From Blastobasis lacticolella (lineage: Eukaryota > Arthropoda > Insecta > Lepidoptera > Blastobasidae), in the NCBI GenBank assembly GCA_905147135.1, contig LR990044.1, positions 15,194,122-15,258,121 of the forward strand: 64,000 bases of DNA. Direction: 5' to 3'. The first letter of the stretch is position 1. The number at the start of each line of letters is the position of its first letter. The notes under the pieces are model-generated. The model saw only the letters and a list, made by a program, of their open reading frames with translations, had not been told where the DNA came from and searched no databases. The position numbers were made by a program, and so were the translations under genes. Positions 33,182-45,273 of this stretch are shown piece after piece.

Positions 33182-33378
33182 TCACTACATAGTATAAAAC
33201 AAAGTCGCTTTCTCTGTCCCTATGTCCCTTTGTATGCTTAAATCTTTGAAACTACGCAACGGATTTTGATGCGGTTTTTTTTAATAGATAGAGTGATTCA
33301 AGAGGAAGGTTTATAAGCAAGAAAAATGGGTAGAGGGTGGGTAGGTGTACGTGAACGAAGTCGCGCCGGGTCCACTAG
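33182..33378. mobile_element. Non-autonomous Helitron-like insertion downstream of copy B
   Basis: A 197-bp sequence begins with TC and ends in CTAG. It is inserted between A and T without duplication; units A (about 5572) and C (about 53864) have the empty site. The interior phrase ACTACGCAACGGATTTTGA is one I recognise from widespread lepidopteran repeats. Confidence 0.65.
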
Positions 33379-33413
33379 TATATTATAACATATTCTAGAG
33401 ATATGTTATGTAA

Positions 33414-36400
33414 CTAAAATAAAGCTAAAACAAGGCTGAACAAAAGAGCTATGGATACCATAGCTCTAGCAGCCGAAGAAGGTGAAATGGGCATCCAGTA
33501 GTGCTCCTCGTACAAATTCTCCCAGAAACCGAAGTTCGGTACACGAGGGTTATTTCTTAGGACCCATAGTGCTTGCCATAAGCCAGGCGTTTCCATATTG
33601 CCGCCTTCAATTGCCATGTAGTATCGAGGGTTGCTATTGATTGGAAGCCAAGAAAATCTGTGATTATCGTTGTCCGTTTCCCTGAAATGATAATATTAAA
33701 TTAATATAAACACGAAATAATTAATTTAAATTCAAATTAATTTACTGTGTAATACAAACATTTCAAACAAAAAGATATATTTAAATGTGTAATTAAATAA
33801 ATATCGGAATGCATAATTTAGAATGCCATAATTTTGTTTGTCATTCAACATTTATAGCGCAAAACGTGCAAGATAAGTCATGCCAGTCTGGCAAGAAGGT
33901 CGCTAACATTCCAATCTCTTTGATAGCGTCCCTGTCTTTGTTAGGAGTTGCTCATTTTGGCTGTCTGTCCAGGTAAGTTCCACATTCAGCAGCAATCAAA
34001 GTCTTCTTGCACGCTTTTTACTGGCTTTAAGTGGATCAATTAGACATGTATTATTTGTGTAGTGAAAACTGGTTTAAAAAAAATGTGGTAAGTAGATAAA
34101 AAATAAAAATAAAAATCATCTGGGCGTTAATGTCCCGGTTATGCCCTCGAGCATGAGGGCCCGGGGTTCGCCTTGACCATGATCCAGGATTTGGCGAACA
34201 GGTAATTACAGTGGAGCGATTACCATCTGACCTCCGTGACCCTGCTACCAGGGGAACCTGACCAGATTGGATCATGGTTACAAATTCAGTTGCCTGCATT
34301 TGCAGGTTTCATCACGATGTTTTCCCTCACCGTAAGAGTGTCGGTTAGAATTTAATTAATGTACATAACTTAGAAAAGAGTCATTGGTACATGGCCGCAG
34401 CGGGATTCGAACCCGGTACCTCTCGCTTACGAGTCGGATACTCAACCACCCGGCCACCGACGCTCCTAGGTAAGAAGTTAATAATAAGTGGTAAGTAGAA
34501 GAATAATAACAAAAAAATGGACGATAAACCACAAACAAATTAAAATACACATGTAAAATGTTAATATTCTCACCCAGTATAAATGAATGCCCTATATTTT
34601 TCCATAATTGACCTCATTATTCTTAAATCATTCTGTCCGAGATTTACATGGAATATAAAGTTTAGTATTCCGCCATGAGGAACGCCTGAAGTTATTGGTG
34701 CTGTATTACTTGTTGTTCTAATGTATCTAAACTCCAGTACTCTATTACTAGAAGTGGACTTCCAACTTCTTAATATTGCACTTCTAAGTACCGGTACGAT
34801 TATTGCCGTATCTCCATGGTAATCCAAATACTGCTCAATAGAATTAATGTTAATGGTATTGTCACCAAAGTAGAATTGGCGAACATTCAAAGCCAGTGTT
34901 GCTTTTTCTGTTTCATCCAAGTTGGAAAGATCTAAATCTACAGGTAGAAAGGATTCGAATTGAGTATTCATCCTTTGCAGCCACTGCCCATTTACAATAT
35001 TGTTGTGGCGAATTGTTCCTTCTTTGTCAGTGTAAACATATATTTGAGGAATGTGTAGATATTCCGCAGATTCAAACAATTCAAATGGTGCTTTGTCAAG
35101 AGCAACGACTTCTGAATTCAGCTCAGAATCTTCCACGCATGGTGCGAACATAACGGTGTTGTTATAAGGTTGTTGGAATGTGAGTATCGCATTGATCAAT
35201 TCATTCGTGGTAGCACTACTCAATAGCTCGGCTATACCATGTCGGCTATTTTCTACAAATCCAAGTCTGTTTGCTAAAGCGTGTGCAGAACCGACAGGAT
35301 CGTAAGATACTGCCCAAGGTGCCATTGCAGAACCACTATGAAGTATAGCTTTATGAACTAAACCATCGGCTTTCTGAGATAAAGTGATTAGGTCTACCAT
35401 CGCTGCCCCAGATCCATGACCCATGAGAACGACATTATTAGGATCACCACCAAAAGCCTGAATATTCTGCTTAACCCATTTTAAACCTTGGATAACATCC
35501 TTGAGGCCAGCATTTCCAGGAGCTTCCTCAATGCCAAGACATAGAAATCCAAGTACAGACAGACGGTAGTTCAAGGTTACAGCAATTAAGTCGAAGTCAA
35601 TGAAATTATGAAAGGAATACTGTAGAGGGTTAGATGTTGTATACTCTTCTCCTGTGAGCCATACGATAACCGGTTTTAGCGTATTGTTGCCTATATTGTC
35701 AGTAAAGACGTTTATTGTCAAGCAATCCTCGACTCCGACTGGCCCATTAGAGTTGAACTGGGTACATAGAATTCCTGTGTCGTTGGCACGAAATACTTCG
35801 TCACCGAAACTCGATGCAGGCGTAGGTCCCTGAAATACAATGAGCAATCAGGCTAATTCGTCTATATTGTTAGAAATAGATATATTTTCCTCATAATAAC
35901 TTATAGATAAAAACTTTAAAAAAGGATTTAAGACAGAAGATAAATCAGAAATATATAGCAAACATTAATTCAATACAATACTACTCACTTTATACTCAAA
36001 AAACTTTAACTATATTTAAAATATAATTTAAAAACAGAATATCCTATACGAAAACATATAAAGACTAAATTTCGACGATATTGCTATATTAATATAATTT
36101 AACAATACTTTTAATTATTCCTATTCATCCTGGCTTTACTGATTTTGAATCTTGCAATGGGAACTGTGGTGAATAGTGACGGACGATTCTAATATTGCGC
36201 AATCATTAAAAAATGGCATGTTTATTTCTTATAACATTTAATTCGTTGTTTTGTTTCACAGCCGTAACGGGGTTTTTATTGCTCACGTGTTTAGGTGGTG
36301 ACATCATCCAGTGGGATATCCTATTGTAACCGCCAGACTGGGAAAGTACTTGCTACTAGTTACAGAATACCGAAGAAAAAGAATATTTTAGTTAATGCGA

Positions 36401-39209
36401 GTTAATTAACTTGCATATTTGTGTTATTTATTTATGTAAACAAAATCTAGGTTTTTCGTTTTCGCAACAACTACATAATTTTTTGAATAACTTAGAATTA
36501 GTCACGGGCAAGCACTGCGATGACAGTTTTCTTATTGCCGGGGATTTTAACCTCAGCAATATTGTCTGGACATATTCGGGAAGTGACGGTTCCTGTGTTC
36601 CCTCCAATTATACCACTAGTGATGACTTGCTCTTAGTAGACACTATCAATGCACTGAGTTTATCTCAGTACAATTATATTAGAAATGCTTTCGGTAGAAC
36701 TTTGGATCTGCTACTCGCAACTAGTTAAATCATAGTTTCAGACTGTAGTGCTGACCCCCTTGTACCCGTGGATCCTCATCACGGAGCACTCTCATGCGAA
36801 ATGAGTTTCCTTAATCCAGAGTACCTGGACCGCCCCAAATATACTAGATATTTATACGAAAAGGCTGATTATGAATCTGTAAATGGGGAGATGTCTGATA
36901 TTGACTGGGATACTGAGCTGGGTCATCGTTCACTGGAGGACGCAACTGCTTATTTCTATAAAGTTTTTATACATCTGCGGGATACTTATGTACCGACAAA
37001 GTTAATCTCAAGCAACTCCTATCCGAAATGGTATTCTAGAGCCTTAATCAGGACTATAAAAGAAAAACGCAAATATTTATTAAAGTTTAGAAATTATGGT
37101 AATCGCTCTGATGAACATACCTATAAGTTGTTGCGGGACAGGGTTAGAGTATTGGAAGCACTTAGCTATAAAAAGTACATTGAATTAGTTGAAAGTTCTA
37201 TCGTCAATAATCCAAAATTTTTCTGGTCGTATTTTAACTCTAAGACGAAGAATAGTGTATTGCCTAATAGTCTGAAATATAATGACACAGTTTATAATAC
37301 CGGAGATAGTATTTGTAACGCATTTTCGTCTTACTTTCATTCTACCTTTTTAAACTCTCCTAATCCTAGCTTATATAATAACGATGCTGAGTCCCCCAGT
37401 TCGGTATCGGACATATCCTCTATTTGTGTAGATATCAATTTAGTTATTAAGTTACTGAAAGGCTTAGATCCAAACAAATCAGCCGGGCCTGACCATTTAC
37501 CAGCTAGGTTTTTAATTAATTGTGCAGAAACCATATCTAGGCCTGTTGCTATTTTGTTTCAGAAGTCATTTGAAACTGGTGCTGTTCCTAATTTATGGAA
37601 GCGGGCTTTCGTAACGCCTGTATATAAAAAGGGGTCTAGGAGCGAGGTATCTAACTATCGGCCAATTTCCAAACTTTGTATAGTCTCTAAAGTGCTTGAG
37701 AGGTTGGTCTACGATCAGTTGTATCCGGCGTTAAAACAGTCTCTCAGTGACACTCAGCATGGATTCCTTAGGGGTCGCTCCACGGTATCCAATCTGGTTT
37801 TGTTGAATAATATTTTAACTGAAGAGATGGAGAGAGGTTCACAGGTCGATGTCATTTACACTGATTACAGCAAGGCATTTGACAGAATTCCGCATGATGT
37901 ATTACTTTCCAAATTACTCAAGATTGGTGTGAGGGGAGACCTGCTTAGGTGGTTCTCTTCTTACATCGAGAACCGCTCACAAGCTGTCGTAATTAATAAC
38001 TACATATCTGGATGGATTTCTGTCCCCAGCGGTGTTCCCCAGGGATCCTTGCTTGGTCCGTTATTGTTTATAATTTTTGTGAATGACATTGGCCAGTGCT
38101 TCCGCCACTCACGTTTACTTAGTTTTGCGGACGATATGAAGATATTTGCCAGTGTTAACTCCTTACTTGATGCTGAGGCCCTGCAGTCGGACCTTCAGCG
38201 GTTTGAACACTACTGTGGTGTCAACAATCTGGAACTCAATCCCTCTAAGTGCAGTATAGTTACCTACAGTCGAAAAAAATACCCATTACACTACGACTAT
38301 ACACTCAAAAACGAAATGATTGGAAGAGCTACCGCGGTACGGGATCTTGGGGTTATTCATGACGCAAAGCTCATGTTTGATAGTCATGTAGATAATGTAG
38401 TTTCTAAGGCCTCGAAAGCCCTGGGCTTTATCATGCGTGCCTCAAGAGATTTCCGTTGTGCTAAGACTTTCAAGGTATTATACTGCACTTATGTAAGAAG
38501 TCATTTGGAATACGCGTCTCAAGTGTGGAATCCATGTTATATCACGTACCAAAACCGTATCGAAAACATTCAGAAAAGGTTTCTTCGCTTTCTATGTTTC
38601 CGTACAGGTGATAAGTTTTGTTCTGAAGAATATATTACGTTCTGTAAAAAGCACCACCTTCTGCCTCTATTCAAAAGGCGTGAGATTGCAGATCTAGTTT
38701 TTCTTTGCAAGATTACATCCGGTGCGGTCGATAGCCCGCAGCTACTGACGGAAATATCACTCAGACCCCCAAATAAAGCCCTTCGCTCTAACTCTATAAT
38801 TTCTTTGACGAATGCTTCCACAAATTATAGGCGCAGCACATTCATGTGGCGCGTGTGTAGTGCATTTAACGAATTGTGCAAGGTCCATGACGTTGATTTA
38901 TTTAATACAAAGTGCGAGTCGCTGAGGAGGCGGCTGACTCGATCATTCTTCGATGATTCTATAAGCAGTGCATGAAATGGAATAATATGAATGTATAATT
39001 TTACTTATTCTAGCTACATACTTAGTAAGAAACTTGCATTGGTACAACATTGTTCATTTAATTCTTATGTTATTTTTCTGTAATTTGTGTTTGATTGATT
39101 GCTTTACCATATTTTTGTCTGTGGTTATCAGCGAGTACCTGTAATTGGCTTCACTGTATATATTCATAGTATGTAATGTGTTTTTATAAGCTGTTGGTAC
39201 TCCAATAAA

Positions 39210-39240
<31 letters not shown>

Positions 39241-40056
39241 TTAAGTGTAGTATTATTTTGACGGCCTGAGTGGTTCAGTGGTCAACATGTCAGTATGGCA
39301 CGCAAGTGGTCCCGGGATCGATTACCGGCCGGGCAGAAATTGAAATGATGAATTTCTGGGCCTGCGACACAAGTCGATCTTAGTGCAGAGCCCACAGTAA
39401 CCCTGTAATTCTCAATTTTTTGGAAATAAATTTTACTTTACTTTGTTTATGTTACGGGTCTGGGTGTTCTATGTAGGGCTAGATGGCGCTGTGTGAACTT
39501 GTAAAAAAAAAAATGTATCCACCGGTTTGGTCTCCAGTCTCCATAGGGAACCGTGAGTTGTTTAAACTCAAGTACGACCAACTTAACTTTGAAATGGCGG
39601 AATAAGAAACTACGGCCGCCGGGTGGAGATGTCAGCATCTATCGTATCTTTGTACGTTTGAATGTGACGGCGGCGACAAAATGTCGGTTTACACATAAGT
39701 TGATTGACCTGAACGGGTAACAGTTACCACGTGAGCTTTCTGTATATTTATTTTTAGTCACTGAGTTGTATACTAAAATGTATCGTACTGACCTTAAACC
39801 TGTTCTCTCCAGAGGTGGGTCCCGCGTACGGGATGCCGTAGAAGGCGTGGTAGCGGCCATCGTCGGCCAAGTAGCCCTCCACCGCTCCCTGCGCCACGCG
39901 CACCGTCACCGCATTCGGCAGCGGCTCCAACTCTCCTTCTGCACTACTCTCTGTACTATTATCCGTGTCATACGGAAGTAATATCTCACTAGTTATAATA
40001 TCCTGAGCATAGCAGGAGTAAATCAATGCAAAAACTAATACAATTTTCACTTTCAT
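33414..40056 (-). CDS. Carboxylesterase-like protein copy B, three exons, probably non-catalytic, GPI-anchor-type tail
   Basis: Exons on the minus strand are 40056-39793, 35829-34574 and 33681-33414, giving about 595 residues with the same splice phases as copy A. It keeps the signal peptide, the GHGSG elbow (Ser to Gly), the TGEEY oxyanion-loop replacement, the acidic residue in TDKEG and His in GVPHG. The C-terminal tail ISPSSAARAM plus a hydrophobic run is intact. Exon 2 differs from A and C at roughly 28 of 419 residues, so B is the most diverged of the three. Exon 3 has two more codons than A (GNMETPGLW for GNMDGGW). Intron 1 is enlarged to 3963 bp by a LINE and a SINE, and intron 2 by a SINE. 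The poly(A) signal equivalent reads AATGAA, so 3' end formation may differ. The frame is open throughout; expression is unknown. Confidence 0.88.
34097..34487 (-). mobile_element. Full-length S2 SINE in intron 2 of copy B
   Basis: A 391-bp insertion flanked by a perfect 12-bp duplication GTGGTAAGTAGA (34085-34096 and 34488-34499). On the minus strand the head contains box A (TGGCCGGGTGGTTGAG) and box B (GGTTCGAATCC), and the 3' end has GGGACATTAACGCCCAGATGA with an A/T-rich tail. It is absent from A and C. Confidence 0.85.
36387..39231 (+). mobile_element. 5'-truncated LINE in intron 1 of copy B
   Basis: A 2845-bp insertion with target duplication AATAT (36382-36386 and 39232-39236) and a 3' (AAAT)n tail at about 39205-39231. 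Intron 1 of copy A gives the empty site at about 8335. It lies opposite to the esterase gene. It belongs to a family related to, but distinct from, the LINE at 10153. Confidence 0.85.
36411..38975 (+). pseudogene. LINE ORF2: partial endonuclease plus full RT, one in-frame stop
   Basis: The endonuclease C-terminal half (36411-36725) has FLIAGDFNLSNIVW and RTLDLLLATS. TAA 36726-36728 interrupts, and the same frame continues through 38973. The RT part has AGPDHLPARFL, VTPVYKKGSRSEVSNYRPIS, HGFLRGRSTVSNL, YTDYSKAFDRIPHDVL, GVPQGSLLGP and the catalytic SFADDMK. The C-terminal region runs to TGA 38973-38975. Apart from that stop and the 5' truncation there is no visible damage, so the insertion is recent. 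Confidence 0.85.
39259..39516 (+). mobile_element. S1 SINE in intron 1 of copy B
   Basis: The same insertion as 8363 in copy A, with a more complete 3' end (GGGCTAGATGGCGCTGTGTG near 39476, then an A tail). Box B carries two changes. Copy C lacks it (near 56818). Confidence 0.7.
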
Positions 40057-40376
40057 TTCACCTTTCAGTGTTACTTCTACAACAATTTTATTCGTATTTT
40101 ATTTACGCGTCTTATTAATATTACTCTTTTAATATGTTTATTCACTTTTATGTTCAATGTGTCCCTTTTATCTGAGATCAATATGTGTACTGAATAGACT
40201 AAGCCCTCATTTGCCTTATAACTTGTTTTTCATACCTGATAAGATAGCTGATAGCGCGGATTGGAAATTCCTGAGACAAGTAGGAGTAATTAGTTCAGGG
40301 AATTGTGAGGTAGGTTACTTTCAGTATTAATGTTTAATCTTTTTTCATTATTTATTGTCAATATTTCATTACGTAG

Positions 40377-40723
40377 AGCCCTACCTGCATAGCGAGGTAT
40401 CTCGTTCGAATTGGAGCCGCCCGAATGGGGAAGTACCTCCACCTTACAGAATATCGCAGCTAAATAATACTCTTTTAAATAGTATTGTGTTTCTGCCGGT
40501 GAGTAAGGTTTCCAGTGCTCCATGGGGTTAGGGTTTGGGGAACCGTGGCTTTGGCATTGGAGTGGCATTTGCCTTTTTGCTGCCAGAGCAACGTGTTATA
40601 GAGGTGGGCAACGCATTGGCGATACTCATGGTGTTGCTAATGTCTATAGGCAGTGGTGTACACTTTCCATCAGGTGGCCCGCTTGCCTGTTTGCCTACCG
40701 TATGAAAAAAAAATAAAAAAACC
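40377..40723 (+). mobile_element. Lepidopteran LINE/SINE 3'-end type insertion upstream of copy B
   Basis: Orthologous to 9401-9748, with the same flanks and absent from unit C. Confidence 0.65.
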
Positions 40724-41019
40724 TAGTACACAATAAAGTTGCTTTCAGCATGTCTGTCTGTATATCCGCTACCTCCTCTTATACCACGTAACGGATATTG
40801 ATGCTGTTTTCACCATCAGTTATAAAGGTTCTTTCCGTATAACGAAAAAAGCCAGGCGGATCGCTAGTTTTGTATACTCTGTTATCTCATTGGCAGAACT
40901 TATGCCTTGCTGTTCGATTTGTTTTTCGTCCCTGCTAACATAATCGATAATAATTAGCTTAGTGAGGTGCGTAATAAAGTATATCGGTAACCGTTGGAAT
41001 GAGGAAAGTTTCTTTTTTA

Positions 41020-41220
41020 TAGTTACACTAGCTAGGCATTTGACCGCCATCCCACCTGGTGGAAAGTGACGATGCGGCCGGTGATGGAACATGCCGGTCT
41101 AGAAACAGCCTATCACTCTAGCCTTGAAGGCGTCTAGATTATAATGATTAAGGAACACACTCGCAGGCAACGCGTTTCATTCCATAGCCGTACGTATTAT
41201 ACAGTTTGAACAAGATAATC
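41020..41220 (-). pseudogene. Degenerate LINE C-terminal fragment, unit B
   Basis: On the minus strand a frame reads NALPASVFLNHYNLDAFKAR, typical of a LINE ORF2 C-terminus. It is followed by the repeat phrase containing CACCAGGTGGGATGGCGGTC. Unit C has a counterpart at about 58000-58170. Confidence 0.5.
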
Positions 41221-42114
41221 CACAACATAAGGATGAAGCGCTCGCCCGGATCGCGTCTCCCGATGGCGGATATGGTCGTGTAACGACCTGACCTGACCTG
41301 AAATGCAACCTGCAGAAGACCGACAGACGCGCAACTCTACGTTGACGTATTCATCTACGGATCACAAATTTACTTCATTCCAACGAATCCAAAGCGGCCC
41401 GTTGGTATTTGGCAGATCCATCACAGAGGTGGCTGCGGCACTTCATGCAGGATCGTTTTCATCATTTTCGTTCATTAACTCGGAAAAAAAATGCATATTG
41501 CAATAAATATATTTATCACTTTGTTATAAATGCAATTAAAAATAAAAGTAAAAAATCATACCGGTCGGTCTCGTAAGCAGGGTAGGTGCGTCTGGCAACA
41601 CGGAATGTCACACAAAAATTAAAACGCGGGAATATTGAGTGTGTTCAAAACCTTTATAATTTTTTTTTTCCATGATTTTAGTCTGTACTTGTCGTGGATA
41701 ATGGAAAGACCCGCCACCTCTAGAATTTCAACTACTTAATGGGAAATTATGCTGGATGTTTTAGAACAAATCCAAGTTTAGTTCGCGGATATAACAATAG
41801 TTGCAGAGAAAGGGAGCAATCCCAACGCCTGTGAAGGCTTCCCGCAAATTTGCTGAATTCCGAGGCGCCAGCATGGAGCCGAAATAATGATCAACTGCAT
41901 GGGTCACTGCAATTAGTTTCAACTGCAAACATTAACTTTTATTGTTCGAATATTGTTTGTAATCATGAAATTATAGTCATATTCAACAATAGCATATAAA
42001 TAAATAAGTACTTTTAAATAGCTAAACTAAAGTTTCTTTTTATCTAGATAGGTAGTTTTGTTATAAACAATAAGTATTTCTATTGCACTTTGCAGTACTT
42101 TAATAACTTAAAAT
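41221..42114. other. No recognised gene
   Basis: I see no supported coding sequence or named element. The short frame at 41303-41506 has no recognisable motif. Confidence 0.4.
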
Positions 42115-42260
42115 CAAAATTGAAGAAGACGGTCTCTGACCTCAACAACGAAATGACCGCCGCAGGTGGAGGACAACCCTTGGCCGAATCTCTGTCTGAA
42201 ACAGATTTAAGAGTACTGACATTTATGGGGCAGGGATTTGGTCAAGGCTTACCAAGCTGA
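42094..42260 (+). pseudogene. Possible exon fragment resembling Myb/SANT-like DNA-binding proteins
   Basis: After a good acceptor (TTTGCAG at about 42087-42093) the frame reads YFNNLKSKLKKTVSDLNNE, then MTAAGGGQP and LSETDLRVLTFMGQG. It ends at TGA just before a possible GT donor. The TAAGGGQ-type phrase followed by a helix recalls MADF or Myb/SANT-like proteins linked to PIF/Harbinger transposons. A second exon-like stretch, EPSEPRPTPDVAAIRN, lies between AG and GT at about 42378-42446. It could be chance; confidence is low. Confidence 0.25.
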
Positions 42261-42641
42261 GGGTAAATCCATTTCCTATTGTGCTAATTACAATATGCTA
42301 CTATATTTGAAATGATTTTTAAATTAAATATGTTATTTTATCCACAAAATAAAACTTATTATGTTTTTTGGATAAGGAGCCCAGCGAGCCACGTCCAACT
42401 CCTGATGTTGCAGCTATCCGGAACATTTATACTACTACATCTGCGGTAATAGTTATAATTGATTACAACACTTATTGTTGTTTCACAATTCTTACCTCAT
42501 TTTTGGAGTAGTTTATTAGGCATCAAAGCAACCCGCCCCATTCGCCGCTTGTCCATTAGCAGCTCGTCAAATTCGCAACTGGTCTCATTAACAGCACGAC
42601 AAATTCTTAGCAAAATCCTGTCAAATCATGGATTATTGACA

Positions 42642-42700
42642 AGTCGGACCCCGGACCCTTGCGCGCAAGAGCGCAACTGGGATATTAACGTGAAAATGGC
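42642..42700 (+). mobile_element. S2 SINE 3' fragment
   Basis: ACCCCGGACCC, then GGGATATTAACG, matches the 3' part of the S2 family. Confidence 0.5.
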
Positions 42701-42794
42701 CTATAACTCTCAAGTGTCAGCGTATGGGACGAGCTGCTATGAACCCGTTTAATAGTGTTCTATTATAATTAGATAATAATACCCACAAAATGAA

Positions 42795-43217
42795 AACAAC
42801 GCGTGTAAATGAAATAGGAAACCAAACTTGTCAAAGAAAGTTTGACCGCTGATGCGTAAGCGTCTCCTCTTTTTCTGATTCTTTAACATAAACGAAGTTG
42901 TTTCGCTTTCGTGATCCTGTCGTCATTTTCTTCTCTGTTCATCCCGAATTATAAATAAGGCATGTTTGGTTCTAGATCACTAGTTTCTAAATAGAAATGC
43001 TGGTACTCGTAGAAATCTACATTTTGGATGGCACCTGTCAAACTTGACATATATCTGTCTACTTTTTTAGTACAGATACAACGCGTGTGAATGAAGTATG
43101 AAACCGACCTTGTCAAAGAAAGTTTGAATGCTGATGCGTAAGCACCCGCTCTTTTTCTGATTCTTTAACATAAACGAAGTTGTTTCGCTTTCGTGATCCA
43201 TTCACACGCGTAACCTA
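42795..43217. repeat. Two partial E1 scraps, 5' border of BEL/Pao copy 2
   Basis: Two successive pieces of the E1 subterminal region (ACGCGTGTGAATGAA, TGCTTTCGTGATCC-like sequence and one 104-bp-type unit) lie head to tail and abut BEL/Pao sequence at 43218. This junction truncates the retrotransposon. Confidence 0.55.
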
Positions 43218-44398
43218 AGGAAAATAATTTCTGATATATCTCGGTTTTACGATAATTTAGGTTGGGTCGGACCCAGTATTATTGTTTCAAAATGTATCAT
43301 CCAGAAATTATGGTTGGCTGGAATCGACTGGGATGAAGTCGTCCCAAAAATATATTAGAGGAGTGGCTTACCTACCGTCAGGAATTGAAACTGCTGGTTA
43401 ACATACAAATTCCCAGATGGACTGGTGTAAGGAGTAGCGATGCGTTGGTAGAGCTTCATGGTTTTTGCGATGCATCAAAGGTGGCTTACGCTGAAAGTTT
43501 ACGTCAGAGCAACTGCATTTGGTAACACGGTACGTACTTGTTTCAAACTAAACTCGCGTTCTTTACACATATTATCATATTAGACGGGACTTCGTGTACA
43601 CGGTGGGTGTAACCCTACCGAAACGTCGGGAAAACAAATCATAAAGGTACGTCGCGTCCAAGTCCCGTCTAATATAATAATACGGTACGTACTGCTTTAA
43701 AATCTGCCAAAACCAATGCGACTACTGTCAAGCAGGTGTCAATTCCGAGGCTGAAATTATGTGGTGCTGTTCTGCTAACGAGATTGTTACTGGAAGTTGC
43801 AAGAATTCTTCAAGTCAGCAAGATAAACATCCATGCTTGGACTGACTTCAATGTTCTGCTGGCGTGGTTAAATAGTCATCCCTGTCGATGGAAGGTTTTC
43901 ATAGCCAACAGGGTGTCCGAAATACAAACGAGATTGAATCCTCATAATTGGTTTCATGTGACTTCGAAGCAAGATCCTGCTGACGGCGCGTCTCGTGGCT
44001 TACCTCCATCGCAGCTAATAGACAACGCTAATTGGTTTGAAGGTCCAGATTTCTTGCGCGAAGACACTATTAAATACCAGAATCCCAAAGATATTAGTAC
44101 CGACATTGAAGAGGTTCGAGTTCATTGTGCCACTACAGTAGTGGACGATGTAATAATAAGATTTTATTCTCTAACAAGAATGGTGAGAGTTTTTGCATAT
44201 TGTAGGCAATTTGTTCATAATATCAAAGACATCAATAAGAGCAATGGACATCTCGCGACTCCTGAATTAAATGATGCATTAAATCAGGTTATACTACAAT
44301 GTCAAGTGGATAATTTCAGCGAGGAGAGAGCGATGGTAATGCAAAAGAAAAACTTACCGAAACGGAACTGTCGCTGTCTGCAGCTGCTAAGTATCGGT
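43218..44398 (+). pseudogene. BEL/Pao connection and RNase H region, copy 2
   Basis: The 5' part of the element is missing. The stretch starts in the LGWVGP region. After a MITE (43572-43680), an open frame from 43736 has SIPRLKLCGAVLLTRLLLE and IHAWTDFNVLLAWL, the RNase H core that copy 1 has lost, then HVTSKQDPADGASRG. The frame is continuous to 44947, more intact than copy 1. Confidence 0.75.
43572..43680. mobile_element. 109-bp MITE inside BEL/Pao copy 2
   Basis: The ends are inverted: TTATCATATTAGACGGGACT at the left and its near complement at the right. The middle (CCCTACCGAAACGTCGG) also survives at about 25301-25340 in copy 1, so the insertion predates the duplication and lost its ends there. 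Confidence 0.65.
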
Positions 44399-45273
44399 GG
44401 TAGACTGGAACATTCGCAGTTAAGTTTCGGTCAAAAGCATCCCATCATATTGCCCAAAAATAGTCACCTGACGGATCTAATAGTCTCAGATTCTTACAAG
44501 CAGACCTTGTACGGTGGTCCTCAACTGATGATGCGTTACATACTTTCAAAGCACTGGATTTTAGGAGGCAAACAAAAGATTAAAGCCTATTACCGAAAGT
44601 GTGTAATTTGCGCTAAAAATTCAGCTGTTGTTAGCAACCAATTAATGGGACAACTTCCTTTGGAAAGAGTGACGCTAATGCGACCATTCAAACTCTGTGG
44701 AGTGGAGTGGATTATGCAGGTCCACTACAAATACGAACTGCCAAGGGTAGAGGTCACAAATCCTATAAAGGTTATATATGCCTTTTTGTGTGTCTGTCTA
44801 CACGTGCCATGCATTTGGAGGTTGTTACCGCCCTTACATTTGACGGATTTCTACAGGCATACAAACGCTTTGTGGCGCGGCGTGGACATTGCTCGGATCT
44901 TTGGAGCGACAACGCTACGAACTTTGTGGGCGCGCCCAACGAACTGAGGAGGCTACAGCTGGATGAACAGAGGGCCATTCTGGATGAGGTTGCGGAGCAA
45001 TAAGCGACGAAGGGTTGCAACTGGCATTTAATTCCTGTAAGATTACCAAACTTTGGTGGATTATGGGAAGCAGGCGTTAAATCGGTCAAGCACCATTTAA
45101 AACGGATTGTAGGTCAATCGACATTAACCTACGAAGAATTGTCTACGGTTTTGGTACAAGTAGAGGCTAGCCTTAACTCACGTCCAATATCTGCTTACAG
45201 ATGATACAGATGGTGCATCGGTTTTGATTCTGGGTCATTTTCTTGTTGGAAAACCTCTCATATTACCGCCTAA
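44399..45273 (+). pseudogene. BEL/Pao integrase, copy 2, first part
   Basis: It carries the zinc-binding KCVICAKN region and core motifs DYAGP, WSDNATNF and [12 protein letters not shown]. It shares the 5-bp GTGGA frameshift with copy 1, near 44700. It has an extra stop (TAA 45001-45003) and is cut at 45273 by an E1 insertion. Confidence 0.75.
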
